Notes under the pieces: model-generated
Seen by the model: the letters and a program-made list of their open reading frames with translations, nothing else
Told to the model about the DNA's origin: nothing
Databases searched by the model: none
Made by a program: the position numbers and the translations under genes
From: an uncultured Clostridia bacterium
GTDB lineage: Bacteria > Bacillota > Clostridia > Oscillospirales > Ruminococcaceae
Length of the DNA stretch: 15,260 nucleotides
Direction of reading: 5' to 3'
Assembly (NCBI GenBank): GCA_947427325.1
Contig: CANEHP010000032.1
Location: 1 to 15,260 of the forward strand
Shown here: positions 7,141 to 14,448 of the stretch, one piece after another
Numbering within the stretch: the first letter of the stretch is position 1
Layout of the letters: each line of letters opens with the position of its first letter

Positions 7141-8229
7141 ATGGAAAAAATAAGTAAAAAGGGTATAGATATAAGCTATGTGCAAAAGGGCTTCGATATA
7201 AACAAGGCAAAGGAAAACGGAGTGGAATTTGTGATTATTCGCGCGGGAATTTCCAACCGTATCGACACCGAGCTTGCAAGACATATTGACAATGTTACAA
7301 GGGCAGGGCTGCCCTACGGCTTTTATTGGTACAGCAGGGCTTTCAGCGCTTATGAGGCAAGGGAGGAGGCTAAGACCTGCATAGAAGCAATAAAAAAATA
7401 TTCTCCCGTTTATCCCGTATTCTACGATATGGAGGAAAAGGATCAGATTGAAGATCTTACAAGCGGCAAGCGTACCGAGATAATATGCACCTTCTGCGAG
7501 GAGCTTAAGGCGGCGGGTTATATTGCGGGGGTGTATCTTAATCCTTCATGGCTCGAAAACTATGTGGAAAAGGATAAGCTTTTAGGCAAATATGATTTAT
7601 GGCTGGCACACTGGACAGAGAATCCAAACAGACCCACAAAATATGATTACGGTCAGATTATGTGGCAGTGGGGCGCAGACAAAATCGGCGGCGAAACGGT
7701 AGACGGCGATATCTGCTATAAGGATTTCGGCGCAGGCGGGATTCCCGTTAAACCCGAGCCTGAACCGAAACCCGACGAAGAAAAAATGCTGCCTATCGGG
7801 GCTGTGGTGAATTTTTCGGGCGGCGAGCAGTACGGCGCAAGCGATTCCGACATCGGATATCCCGCAAGGGCAGGGGTCGTAAAGATTTCCATTCGTGCCA
7901 ACGGCACTCTTCATCCCTATCATGTAATAAGCGAGGACGGTTCGGGAGTGTACGGCTGGGTTAACAGCAATACCCTTTCTCTCCGTGATGGCGGAAATAC
8001 CGAAGAAAAATATAAGGCGGGGGCAAAAATTGTTTTAAAGAATGCCGACTTATACGGCGCAGCGGGAGAAAAAACGGCGGCAAGAAAAATCAGCGGCGCT
8101 TTTTATCTCTATGACGGTAAAGACGTAAACGGATATTACCGAATTTGCCCCGATGAAAAGAATGTCAATGCCGTGCCTGTTTCAAAAAATGTTACAGGGT
8201 GGGTCAAGAAGGATAGTATCGGTTTCTGA
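7141..8229 (+). CDS. GH25 lysozyme (endolysin) with two C-terminal SH3-like domains
   Basis: This is a muramidase of glycoside hydrolase family 25, the cassette's endolysin, cleaving the MurNAc-GlcNAc glycan backbone. Residues 7-196 form the GH25 barrel: GIDISY near residue 8 (Asp10) and the catalytic DME motif at residues 96-98 (YPVFYDMEE), followed by YDLWLAHW and IMWQWG. A Pro/Glu/Lys linker (about residues 202-215) leads to two beta-rich, SH3-like segments (about 217-281 and 288-362), each ending in a GW-V pattern, likely cell-wall binding. At 362 residues it is a normal length for a two-part endolysin. I chose the ATG at 7141 because AGGAAAGGG precedes it. An upstream in-frame TTG at 7108 lies inside a repeat element. 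There is no signal peptide, which fits holin-dependent release. Confidence 0.92.
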   Translation: MEKISKKGIDISYVQKGFDINKAKENGVEFVIIRAGISNRIDTELARHIDNVTRAGLPYGFYWYSRAFSAYEAREEAKTCIEAIKKYSPVYPVFYDMEEKDQIEDLTSGKRTEIICTFCEELKAAGYIAGVYLNPSWLENYVEKDKLLGKYDLWLAHWTENPNRPTKYDYGQIMWQWGADKIGGETVDGDICYKDFGAGGIPVKPEPEPKPDEEKMLPIGAVVNFSGGEQYGASDSDIGYPARAGVVKISIRANGTLHPYHVISEDGSGVYGWVNSNTLSLRDGGNTEEKYKAGAKIVLKNADLYGAAGEKTAARKISGAFYLYDGKDVNGYYRICPDEKNVNAVPVSKNVTGWVKKDSIGF

Positions 8230-8293
8230 TGCTTTGGTTCGGCTGCCCTGTCGGGCGGCGGTTATCAATGTGATTTTTGAGGATTTTATGACA

Positions 8294-8330
8294 AAAAAAC
8301 GCTTTGGGGGTTTGCTCCAAAGCGTTTTTT
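8294..8330. terminator. bidirectional rho-independent terminator
   Basis: A stem AAAAAACGCTTTGG (8294-8307) pairs perfectly with CCAAAGCGTTTTTT (8317-8330). T-runs follow on the + strand (8325-8337), and the A-run on the left gives a T-run on the - strand. It lies between the convergent lysozyme and peptidase genes and can end both transcripts. Confidence 0.93.
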
Positions 8331-8351
8331 GTTTTTTATTACACATTAAAA

Positions 8352-11234
8352 TCAATCGTTAATATTAAACACGGTAAGTCCCTCGCAGGCTTTTAAAGCG
8401 TCCTCGCTGCCTGTAACGCAGATTGCGCCTTCCTCAGCCAATTTGTCAAATATCCTGCACAAATCAAGCAGCTGCTCACGGGTAGTATGGAGCATTTCCC
8501 TTCTTCTTTGTATTCTGTCCTCCTCTGTAACTCCCATAAACAGCAGGGAATCCGCATAATCTCCCTGTTCGCCGGGCGTTCTCAATGGCTCTGTATCCGC
8601 AATGGATGAGATAATAAACTTCTCCGGGGATTCGTCGCCGTCACAAAATTCCTTAATGAACTTTGACATTCCGTCATATACCGTCAGGGATCTTGCAGGG
8701 GAGGGATCTCTATAGGAATAGCAGAAAAGATCTCCGCCTAACCTGTTGCGGAAGCCCGAACCGTATGCGCCGCCCTGTACTCTTACCGTATTCCAGAGAT
8801 AGCCGTAGGAGAGAATGTTGGAAGAAACATTCAGCGCTCCGCTGTTTTCTCCGCCGCACCGGTTAAGATTATAGCACTTGACCGCATAGGATATCTGTGA
8901 GGGAATAACTATGCCCATTTTCTCAGGCAGCTCGCTTTTGTATTCCGCACTTTCGGGAAGCCTTTCGCCCTGGGCAAAAGCGTCGATAAGATCGTTTACA
9001 TCCGCTTCTTCGTCTGCGGTAACGCTTACAATAAGTCCGTTTCTGATAATTGCGGTCTTATATATTTTTCTTACAATATCGCATAAGCTCTTTGCTTTTT
9101 CATCGAAATTCTTTGCAAGGGCGTGCAGCGCTTTAAAGTTGGTGAAGCCGTGCATCGCCTCGTCAACTGCGCCATTTGCCGAATAATGGGAAAGAGCGGA
9201 TTTTGAAGCCACGATATGTCCGTTGCGGACCATATACTGCCTTGCGCCTTCGTCCGCCTGAAGCGCAATTTCCTTGATTTTGTCAAGATCGTGGAATTTT
9301 GTTCTTAATATGATTTCTTCTATAAGCTCCTTAGCCTTTTGGAGATTTTCCTTTAAAAATCCCGCCTTTACCTTTAAGCAGGGAGTGCAGGTTTCGGAGT
9401 CGGTCACCTTTGCAAAGTGGCAAAGAGAGAAGTCGATGCCGCCTATATAGGTTTTTATCTCCTGCTGCAATTCAAGAACGGAGTAATTTTCGGTAGGCAG
9501 TTCCGTATACAGATTTGGCAGCACTCCGATACCTGTCAGCTCCTCAAGGGATAAATTTGTAAGAGGGAAGTACATAGAGATATACACGATTCCATGAGAA
9601 GCCACAGGGTGGAACAGAACTCTTGCGCCGTTGTGGGAATGCTCCTTGGTTTCCGTAAATTCAGGCTTTTCGCTTACCTCGCTTAAAGGAAGCATGGGGA
9701 TAGATGCGGCGGCTTCGGGAGAATCGGGGGTTTTCTGCCATTTGTTCAAATTTTCGTTTAGCTCCTCGTTAGCCTTTTTGTCCTCCTCGGTGAATGCGGA
9801 GGTTTCCTTTTTAAGTCTTGCCTCCTCGGCTTCACGAAGCTCTTTTCCAAAGTCGGCTGAGGGGAGCAGATGAAGCAGCGCACAGTTATCGAAGCTGCCC
9901 AGCAGCTCGTCAAGGAGCTTTTCAAAGCCGTCGCCCTCTGCCATTTTTCTCATTTTCTCAATAGCTTCGTCAAACAGCAGATACATTATGGGGTCGCCGC
10001 CGTAAAGCCAGCCGGAATAGGAGTTGATGGCTCTTGTCAAGCCCTGGGGTTCGCTGAGCTGCTTGGATTTATATGCTAAGCGGTTAATTGAAGCGGTAAG
10101 GGATTTTTTGTCTATACCTTCCTTAACTAACTTTTTAACCGTGCCGGTGATAATTTCCTTAATTTTACCGCTGTCGCCGTCCGCAATATTTCTTGCGGCG
10201 GCAATCATAATAGGCTGGGAAAGACCGTCCCATACTTCCAGCTGAAACTCTTCGGCAAGACCGGAGGACAAAACGGCACGCTTTAAGGGGGCTTCGTTTG
10301 TATCTGCAATGGTTTTTAACAATACCTCAGCCGCCAAAACTTTATCTCTGTCTTTCCAGGTGCCTATTATTTTTCCTATCGCAAATATTGCGCTTTTTTC
10401 AATATTCTCGCCGTCCGCCGCCTGGTAATAGGCCGTGCCTTCATTGGTAAGAGGGATTTGGTCTGCGATTTCGTTAACCGCATTGCTCTTATCAAATTTT
10501 TCAAGGTAGGAGTTAATAAGCTCAAGAGTTTCCTCCAAGGGTACGCTGCCGTCTAAGAAAATTCTTGAATTGGAGGGATGATAGTATTTATTGTAGGATT
10601 TCAGATACTGTTCGTAGGTAAGGTCGGGAATAACAGCCGGGTCGCCGCCGGAATTGTGACGGTAAACGCTGTCGGGGAACAGCAGCTTCAAAAGTCCGTG
10701 CTCGATGCGGTCGTCTACATTTGACATTGCGCCCTTCATTTCGTTAAACACCACGCCCTTGTAGGAAGGCACGCCGTCGTTAAACTCGGTGTGAATACCC
10801 TCTTGATGGAAAATACCGGGATTTTCTCTTAATTTGGGAGCAAACACTGCGTCAAGGTATACCGACGTAAGGTTTAAAAAGTCACGCTTGTTGCGGCTTG
10901 AAACAGGATAAATCGTTTTATCCGGGTAAGTCATTGCGTTAAGGAAGGTGTTCATGGAGCTTTTCAAAAGGTCCACGAAGGGTTCTTTAACAGGGTACTT
11001 GTCCGAGCCGCAGAGAACGGAATGCTCAAGAATATGAAAAACGCCCGTGCTGTCCTCGGGAAGCGTTTTAAAGCCTATGCAGAACAGCTTGTTTTCCGCA
11101 TTGTTGTTTACCCAAACAAGCTGTGCGCCTGTTTTGTCATGGGTCATTTCCGCCATTGAGCCGTCAAGCTCTTTTTCTTCTCTTACACGGTCTACGGTAA
11201 AGCCCTTTAGCTTTGCGCCTGCTGATAAATTCAT
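8352..11234 (-). CDS. M16C metallopeptidase, presequence protease (PreP/Cym1)-like
   Basis: This is a zinc metallopeptidase of the M16C (pitrilysin/insulinase) group, related to mitochondrial PreP/Cym1. Family members degrade unstructured peptides inside a closed chamber; the substrate here is unknown. The inverted zinc motif HILEH is at residues 67-71, with His67 and His71 as ligands and Glu70 as catalytic base. Glu165 in GVVFNEMKGAMS is the likely third ligand, about 94 residues after His71, as expected for this group. An M16C-associated region spans roughly residues 460-720, and the second, inactive half contains GGAYGSGFRNRLGG near residue 835. The 960 residues match the family. There is no signal peptide, so it is cytoplasmic. 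The ATG at 11234 has AAGGA about ten bases upstream, and a promoter lies at 11282-11310. It appears to be transcribed alone. Confidence 0.93.
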   Translation of the reverse strand: MNLSAGAKLKGFTVDRVREEKELDGSMAEMTHDKTGAQLVWVNNNAENKLFCIGFKTLPEDSTGVFHILEHSVLCGSDKYPVKEPFVDLLKSSMNTFLNAMTYPDKTIYPVSSRNKRDFLNLTSVYLDAVFAPKLRENPGIFHQEGIHTEFNDGVPSYKGVVFNEMKGAMSNVDDRIEHGLLKLLFPDSVYRHNSGGDPAVIPDLTYEQYLKSYNKYYHPSNSRIFLDGSVPLEETLELINSYLEKFDKSNAVNEIADQIPLTNEGTAYYQAADGENIEKSAIFAIGKIIGTWKDRDKVLAAEVLLKTIADTNEAPLKRAVLSSGLAEEFQLEVWDGLSQPIMIAAARNIADGDSGKIKEIITGTVKKLVKEGIDKKSLTASINRLAYKSKQLSEPQGLTRAINSYSGWLYGGDPIMYLLFDEAIEKMRKMAEGDGFEKLLDELLGSFDNCALLHLLPSADFGKELREAEEARLKKETSAFTEEDKKANEELNENLNKWQKTPDSPEAAASIPMLPLSEVSEKPEFTETKEHSHNGARVLFHPVASHGIVYISMYFPLTNLSLEELTGIGVLPNLYTELPTENYSVLELQQEIKTYIGGIDFSLCHFAKVTDSETCTPCLKVKAGFLKENLQKAKELIEEIILRTKFHDLDKIKEIALQADEGARQYMVRNGHIVASKSALSHYSANGAVDEAMHGFTNFKALHALAKNFDEKAKSLCDIVRKIYKTAIIRNGLIVSVTADEEADVNDLIDAFAQGERLPESAEYKSELPEKMGIVIPSQISYAVKCYNLNRCGGENSGALNVSSNILSYGYLWNTVRVQGGAYGSGFRNRLGGDLFCYSYRDPSPARSLTVYDGMSKFIKEFCDGDESPEKFIISSIADTEPLRTPGEQGDYADSLLFMGVTEEDRIQRRREMLHTTREQLLDLCRIFDKLAEEGAICVTGSEDALKACEGLTVFNIND

Positions 11235-11281
11235 TTTTTCTCGGTCCTTTCTTGGTTATTTTTTCCAAACTGATTATCAAT

Positions 11282-11310
11282 AGTATAACATAATTTGTGG
11301 AGTTTAGCAA
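11282..11310 (-). promoter_or_regulatory. sigma-A-type promoter for the M16C peptidase
   Basis: On the minus strand, TTGCTA (11310-11305) and TATACT (11287-11282) are 17 bases apart, and a TG lies just before the -10 (extended -10). The -10 ends 47 bases before the peptidase ATG. No other gene fits this promoter. Confidence 0.75.
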
Positions 11311-11385
11311 GAGTGTTTTTTCTTCCCATAAAGAATTCTTAAGTTATCATTTCCGCAAAACCACAAGTCCTTACAATCCGCATAA

Positions 11386-11547
11386 AGCTGTTTTATATTG
11401 ACAATAGCTGCATATTTTGTTCATCCCTTGCTGGCTGCTGATTTGATAGCAATGGCAGCATTGTTTGTGATTGCCGTATTTATGCTGGCGATAGCTTCAA
11501 TATTAAATCGGCATGTAAAATATAACAAGGTTGATTCTATGGAATGA
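11386..11547 (+). pseudogene. fragment of a membrane protein, or small membrane protein
   Basis: An open frame without a good start ends in a TGA at 11545-11547. It reads through a strongly hydrophobic stretch with YFVHPLLAADLIAMAALF and VIAVFMLAIASILNRHV, then a short polar end (KYNKVDSME). The first ATG is at 11452 and would leave 31 residues with one membrane helix. No ribosome binding site is visible before it or the upstream TTG codons. It looks like the C-terminal end of a lost transporter or other integral membrane protein, but I cannot name the family. It lies in the gap between the peptidase promoter and the spoVA terminator (about 11235-11717), which otherwise holds only the promoter, the palindrome at 11564-11615 and terminator hairpins. 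Confidence 0.3.
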
Positions 11548-11563
11548 GAGAGTATGGTAATGA

Positions 11564-11615
11564 TAAGGCAACACCGCACAATGACGTTAGGCTGTCATTG
11601 TGCGGTGTTGCCTTA
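11564..11615. repeat. perfect palindromic element, copy 3 of the inverted-repeat family
   Basis: TAAGGCAACACCGCACAATG and its last two bases AC (11564-11585) pair without mismatch with 11594-11615 around an eight-base loop (GTTAGGCT). The 22-bp perfect arms resemble the ends of the copies at 6981-7125, 12107-12154 and 116-205. This copy has almost no interior. It could act as a transcriptional barrier, but there is no T-run directly after either arm, so it is better called a mobile or dispersed repeat. Confidence 0.8.
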
Positions 11616-11643
11616 AAAACGGGGGCGGGCAAAGTCTCCCCCC
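11615..11643 (-). terminator. probable terminator of the spoVA operon
   Basis: On the minus strand GGGGGG (11643-11638) pairs with CCCCC (11625-11621) with extra pairing inside. It is followed by G and TTTTT (11619-11615). It lies about 75 bases after the spoVAE stop. On the plus strand the same stem is followed by TCTTTTT, so it may work both ways. A second C5/G5 stem lies at about 11658-11686. Confidence 0.6.
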
Positions 11644-11717
11644 TCTTTTTAGGATATCCCCCGTCCATTCGTCCTTGTCGAGGGGGTAATTAGTATTAGT
11701 TTGCCTAAGAAACAGTA

Positions 11718-12089
11718 TTACGACAGCTTGTCCCCTCTTTTAAAGCACCTTGCCACAATCAATCCAAAGGTAACGGCCGCCGTAAGTCCTGCCGCTCCTG
11801 CGGTAAAGCCGCCTGTAAATGCGCCTAACAGACCGTCCTCTGCCACCGCCTTTTTAACTCCCTCTGCCAGGGCATATCCAAAGCCCGTTAAAGGCACTGT
11901 CGCTCCCGCTCCCGCAAATTTTACCAATGGTTCGTATACTCCGCAGCCGCCTAAAACTACTCCCGCCATTACATAGATAACCAAAATTCTTGCGGGGGTA
12001 AGCTTGGTCAGGTCAATCAGCAGCTGCCCTATCAGGCAAAGTCCGCCGCCTATTACAAATGCCCGGAAATATTCCATAAAGGTTTCCAT
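11718..12089 (-). CDS. spoVAE: stage V sporulation protein AE (SpoVAEb-type)
   Basis: This integral membrane protein of the SpoVA channel imports dipicolinic acid into the forespore and helps release it at germination. At 123 residues it has about four hydrophobic segments (roughly 8-26, 34-52, 60-78 and 88-114). The SpoVAC/SpoVAEb signature GAGATVPLTGFGYALAEG lies at residues 60-77 and aligns with GGAGTLVPITGFANSVV in the SpoVAC gene of this operon, showing that the two are paralogues. The ATG at 12089 has AAGGAAAGGAG six bases upstream. It is the last gene of spoVAC-AD-AE, and expression should follow forespore sigma-G control as in known spoVA operons (inference). Confidence 0.92.
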   Translation of the reverse strand: METFMEYFRAFVIGGGLCLIGQLLIDLTKLTPARILVIYVMAGVVLGGCGVYEPLVKFAGAGATVPLTGFGYALAEGVKKAVAEDGLLGAFTGGFTAGAAGLTAAVTFGLIVARCFKRGDKLS

Positions 12090-12106
12090 TTTTTGCTCCT
12101 TTCCTT

Positions 12107-12154
12107 AAGCCGCACCGCACAAATACCGTATTACGACTTTGTACGGCGCAGCTT
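12107..12154 (-). repeat. inverted-repeat element, copy 4, in the spoVAD-spoVAE gap
   Basis: The arm at 12107-12123 pairs with 12138-12154 at 14 of 17 positions. The three mismatches are C-A in plus-strand sense, so they become G-U wobble pairs in RNA made from the minus strand, the operon's transcript. In minus orientation the element ends TTTGTGCGGTGCGGCTT and is followed at once by the AAGGAAAGGAG site of spoVAE. It probably folds as an intercistronic hairpin. Confidence 0.65.
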
Positions 12155-12170
12155 TTTCTTTTGCCTGCCG

Positions 12171-13181
12171 TCAGCAGCTGCTCAGCTCTACTGCGTGACT
12201 TATTCCGGGAATGCTTTCCCCCTGCTGCACTATTGTGGGGGACATTAAGGCTCCCGTTGCGGCAAAAAGCACTTTGTTCAGCTTTCCCTGCCGAATCTCT
12301 CCCAAAATATAGCTGCAAAGCACCGAGGCAGAGCAGCCGCAGCCTGAACCTCCCGCATGGACGTCCTGCTTTTTCGGGTCAAAGAGCATTATTCCGCAGT
12401 CCTTGTGTTTTTCGCTTATATCCACATTATCCTTTTTAAAAAGCTCCATAAGGATATCCCGTCCCACCTTGCCCAAATCTCCCGTTAAGATAAGGTCAAA
12501 GTTATCTATGCTTTGATTGGTATTGCACAGGTGTCTTGAAATCGTGTCATAGGCTGCCGCCGCCATTGCCGCTCCCATATTGTTGGCGTCGGTAATGCCC
12601 ATATCCTTTATTTTGCCTATTGTAAACGCTCTGACATAAGGAGCGTTGCCGTGGGGCGAAACTACTGCGCAGCCTGCCGCAGTAGCCGTCCACTGAGCGG
12701 TAGGCGTGCGCTGTCCTCCGTAGTTTACCGGTAATCGGAACTGTCTTTCCGCCGAACAAAAGTGAGACGAGGTAACGGCAGCCGCATTAACCGCAGCCCC
12801 GCTGTCCACAAAAACGGAGGCAAGTCCCAGGCTTTCCGCCATAGTGGAGCATGCGCCGAACAGCCCCAAAAAGGGTATTTCGGTATCCCGTGCGCCGTAA
12901 GAGGAGCTGACGCATTGATTAAGCAAATCTCCCGCAAAAAGCACGTCTATGTTTTTTTCTGAAAAGTTTCCCTTGGAGAGTGCGGTGCTGAAGGCGATTT
13001 GCTGAAGCTTGCTTTCACTTTTTTCCCAGCTGCTTTCGCCTAAGGTAACGTCGTCTGCAATATAGTCAAAGCAATTTGCCAGCGGTCCTTCTCCCTCCAT
13101 TTTGCCTACTGCCGCAGCAAAGGCGGAAACAGAGGGGCAGGTGTTCATTGAAATTGTACCGTCTTTAATAAGAGTAGCCAT
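12171..13181 (-). CDS. spoVAD: stage V sporulation protein AD
   Basis: This is the thiolase-fold SpoVAD protein, which binds dipicolinic acid at the inner spore membrane and works with SpoVAC and SpoVAE in its uptake. At 336 residues it matches the family. The thiolase-like nucleophile region is FGACSTMAESLGLA with Cys111. The C-terminal part has AGGSGCGCSASVLCSYIL and the characteristic ATGALMSPTIVQQGESIPGI ending. AAAGGA precedes the ATG at 13181. It is the middle gene of the operon: 119 bases after spoVAC and 81 bases before spoVAE, both gaps holding inverted repeats. Spore-specific sigma-G expression is expected from the family. Confidence 0.96.
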   Translation of the reverse strand: MATLIKDGTISMNTCPSVSAFAAAVGKMEGEGPLANCFDYIADDVTLGESSWEKSESKLQQIAFSTALSKGNFSEKNIDVLFAGDLLNQCVSSSYGARDTEIPFLGLFGACSTMAESLGLASVFVDSGAAVNAAAVTSSHFCSAERQFRLPVNYGGQRTPTAQWTATAAGCAVVSPHGNAPYVRAFTIGKIKDMGITDANNMGAAMAAAAYDTISRHLCNTNQSIDNFDLILTGDLGKVGRDILMELFKKDNVDISEKHKDCGIMLFDPKKQDVHAGGSGCGCSASVLCSYILGEIRQGKLNKVLFAATGALMSPTIVQQGESIPGISHAVELSSC

Positions 13182-13198
13182 TTTATTTTCCTTTCGAT

Positions 13199-13224
13199 TA
13201 AATTAAGGGCGTAAATTAAGGGCG
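13199..13224. repeat. 13-bp direct tandem repeat in the spoVAC-spoVAD gap
   Basis: The 13-mer TAAATTAAGGGCG occurs twice head to tail (13199-13211 and 13212-13224), without mismatch. It lies just upstream of the spoVAD ribosome binding site in transcript direction. Confidence 0.85.
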
Positions 13225-13231
13225 GCGCTGT

Positions 13232-13280
13232 TTAATACTGTTTCATAATCAGATTTAAGATTATTATGAAACAGTATTAA
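13232..13280. repeat. 18-bp perfect palindrome in the spoVAC-spoVAD gap
   Basis: TTAATACTGTTTCATAAT (13232-13249) is the exact reverse complement of 13263-13280, with a 13-base AT-rich loop. There is no T-run after it on the minus strand, so it is not a clear terminator. Its GAAACAGTATTA also occurs at the end of spoVAE (11709-11720), where it covers the stop codon. This suggests a dispersed repeat or an mRNA-processing hairpin. Confidence 0.75.
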
Positions 13281-13300
13281 GCCGTAAACAGGTTTTGGTT

Positions 13301-13747
13301 TTATCCGCCCAACTGCACAAGATACAGAATAATTCCGTACAGCACGGAGGTAATAATACCGTAAACAATAACAGGTCCCGCAATCACAAACATTTTTGCG
13401 GCAGTTCCCAGTATAAAGCCTTCTGTTTTAAATTCCAAAGCAGGAGCAACTACCGAGTTGGCAAAGCCCGTTATCGGGACAAGAGTTCCTGCGCCGCCGT
13501 GCTTGGCGATTTTATCGTACAGCTTTAAGCCTGTCAGCAGTGCGCTGAAAAAGACAAGGGTAATTGAAGTTACCGATCGGGCGTTTTGTTCATTTAATCC
13601 CCAAAACGTGTACAGGTTAAAAAGCGCCTGTCCCAAACAGCAGATTAAGCCGCCGATAAAAAAGGCTTTGGGCAATGTTTTGTAGAGCTTTGTGTCAGGC
13701 GACATCTTTTTGGTAAGCTTATCATATTCGTTATTGGTCATCTCCAT
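13301..13747 (-). CDS. spoVAC: stage V sporulation protein AC
   Basis: SpoVAC is an inner-membrane spore protein of the dipicolinic acid channel, and in Bacillus it acts as a mechanosensitive channel. At 148 residues it is the usual size. Hydrophobic segments lie at about residues 26-44, 58-75, 90-104 and 112-145. The family signature GGAGTLVPITGFANSVVAPA is at residues 84-103. The frame is open further upstream to 13834, but I chose the ATG at 13747 because AGGGAG lies nine bases before it and the N-terminus (MEMTNNEYDKLTKKMSP) then looks normal. It is the first gene of the operon. I could not find a convincing sigma-G promoter by eye in the 221 bases before it. Confidence 0.93.
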   Translation of the reverse strand: MEMTNNEYDKLTKKMSPDTKLYKTLPKAFFIGGLICCLGQALFNLYTFWGLNEQNARSVTSITLVFFSALLTGLKLYDKIAKHGGAGTLVPITGFANSVVAPALEFKTEGFILGTAAKMFVIAGPVIVYGIITSVLYGIILYLVQLGG

Positions 13748-13874
13748 AATATCTGTCTCCCTTCGGAAAAATGTTTTTAGATATTTTGCGGAGTTTTTTT
13801 GGGAATATACGTCTTGAAAAGAATTTCGGAACAAGTTCTAAGACTGTCAGCCGTCAATTTTTTACAGCCCCTAT

Positions 13875-13924
13875 CCGACGGAGTCGGCATTTTTGCCCAA
13901 ATAACCGAGCAAAATTGCCGACTC
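13875..13924. other. mutually exclusive hairpins upstream of spoVAC
   Basis: GAGTCGGCATTTTTGC (13881-13896) pairs with GCAAAATTGCCGACTC (13909-13924) with one mismatch. CCGAC (13875-13879) can instead pair with GTCGG (13883-13887), which is part of the first arm. The plus strand has TTTTGATTT after the stem. The minus strand, which is the direction of the genes on both sides, has no T-run. It lies between the DUF1492-like gene and spoVAC and may be a weak terminator or a leader structure. Confidence 0.5.
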
Positions 13925-13968
13925 TTTTGATTTCTGAAATTCCCGCCGTCAGGGAAGCTGCGGTAATT

Positions 13969-14448
13969 TTATCCAAGCTGCTGCTTTAAAGCGTCCAAAG
14001 CCTTTCTGTGCAGTCTGAAAACCCATCTTTCGCAAAGATTTGCTTCTCTTGCTATCGTATCCCATCTTTTTTGATTTATGTACCTTTCGATCATAATTCT
14101 GCGCTGGGTGGAATTATTTAAGGAACAAATCATATCGGTTATCTGCTCCCACAATTCTAACATTTGCACCTGCTTTTCGCCTAATTCCTTTTTTAAATCA
14201 AGAATTTTTGCAGCGCTTTTGCCTATTTTGTCGCTGTAGGAGTTTTTTCCTCCCCCGCCCTCTAAGGAAGGCGATTTATACTCTGCGGCTTCCCTTAAAA
14301 AATTGATTTTATCCTGTAAAATAACAATATCCTGTTTTAAATTCAGATATTGACTATACAGATTTTGAAACCTGCTGTCCCCGTCTCTTGCTCTAATGGT
14401 TCTTTGCTCTCTGATTTCCTCACAATTAACATTTGCATTGACATTCAT
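13969..14448 (-). CDS. DUF1492/ArpU-like phage-type transcriptional regulator (sigma region 4-like)
   Basis: This small regulator is of the DUF1492/ArpU type, proteins that control late transcription in Gram-positive phages. The central part (about residues 35-105) is a charged helical region containing the typical GGGGKNSYSDKIGKSAAKIL stretch. Residues about 118-156 form a sigma-region-4-like helix-turn-helix: QRRIMIERYINQKRWDTIAR followed by EANLCERWVFRLHRKAL. I chose the ATG at 14448 (159 residues) because AAGGAG lies about ten bases upstream; the frame is open to 14481. It is not next to the tail cassette but 5.7 kb away beyond host genes, so it may be a prophage remnant or a domesticated regulator. 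The next gene in its direction is spoVAC, but there is no evidence that it controls it. Confidence 0.75.
   Translation of the reverse strand: MNVNANVNCEEIREQRTIRARDGDSRFQNLYSQYLNLKQDIVILQDKINFLREAAEYKSPSLEGGGGKNSYSDKIGKSAAKILDLKKELGEKQVQMLELWEQITDMICSLNNSTQRRIMIERYINQKRWDTIAREANLCERWVFRLHRKALDALKQQLG

Noticed and set aside
13748..13834. Longer N-terminus for SpoVAC from 13834
   Set aside because: The extra 29 residues do not resemble SpoVAC proteins, and a ribosome binding site precedes the ATG at 13747.
13760..13860. Sigma-G promoter upstream of spoVAC
   Set aside because: I saw GTATATT with only a poor -35 match at suitable spacing on the minus strand, too weak to annotate although such a promoter is expected.
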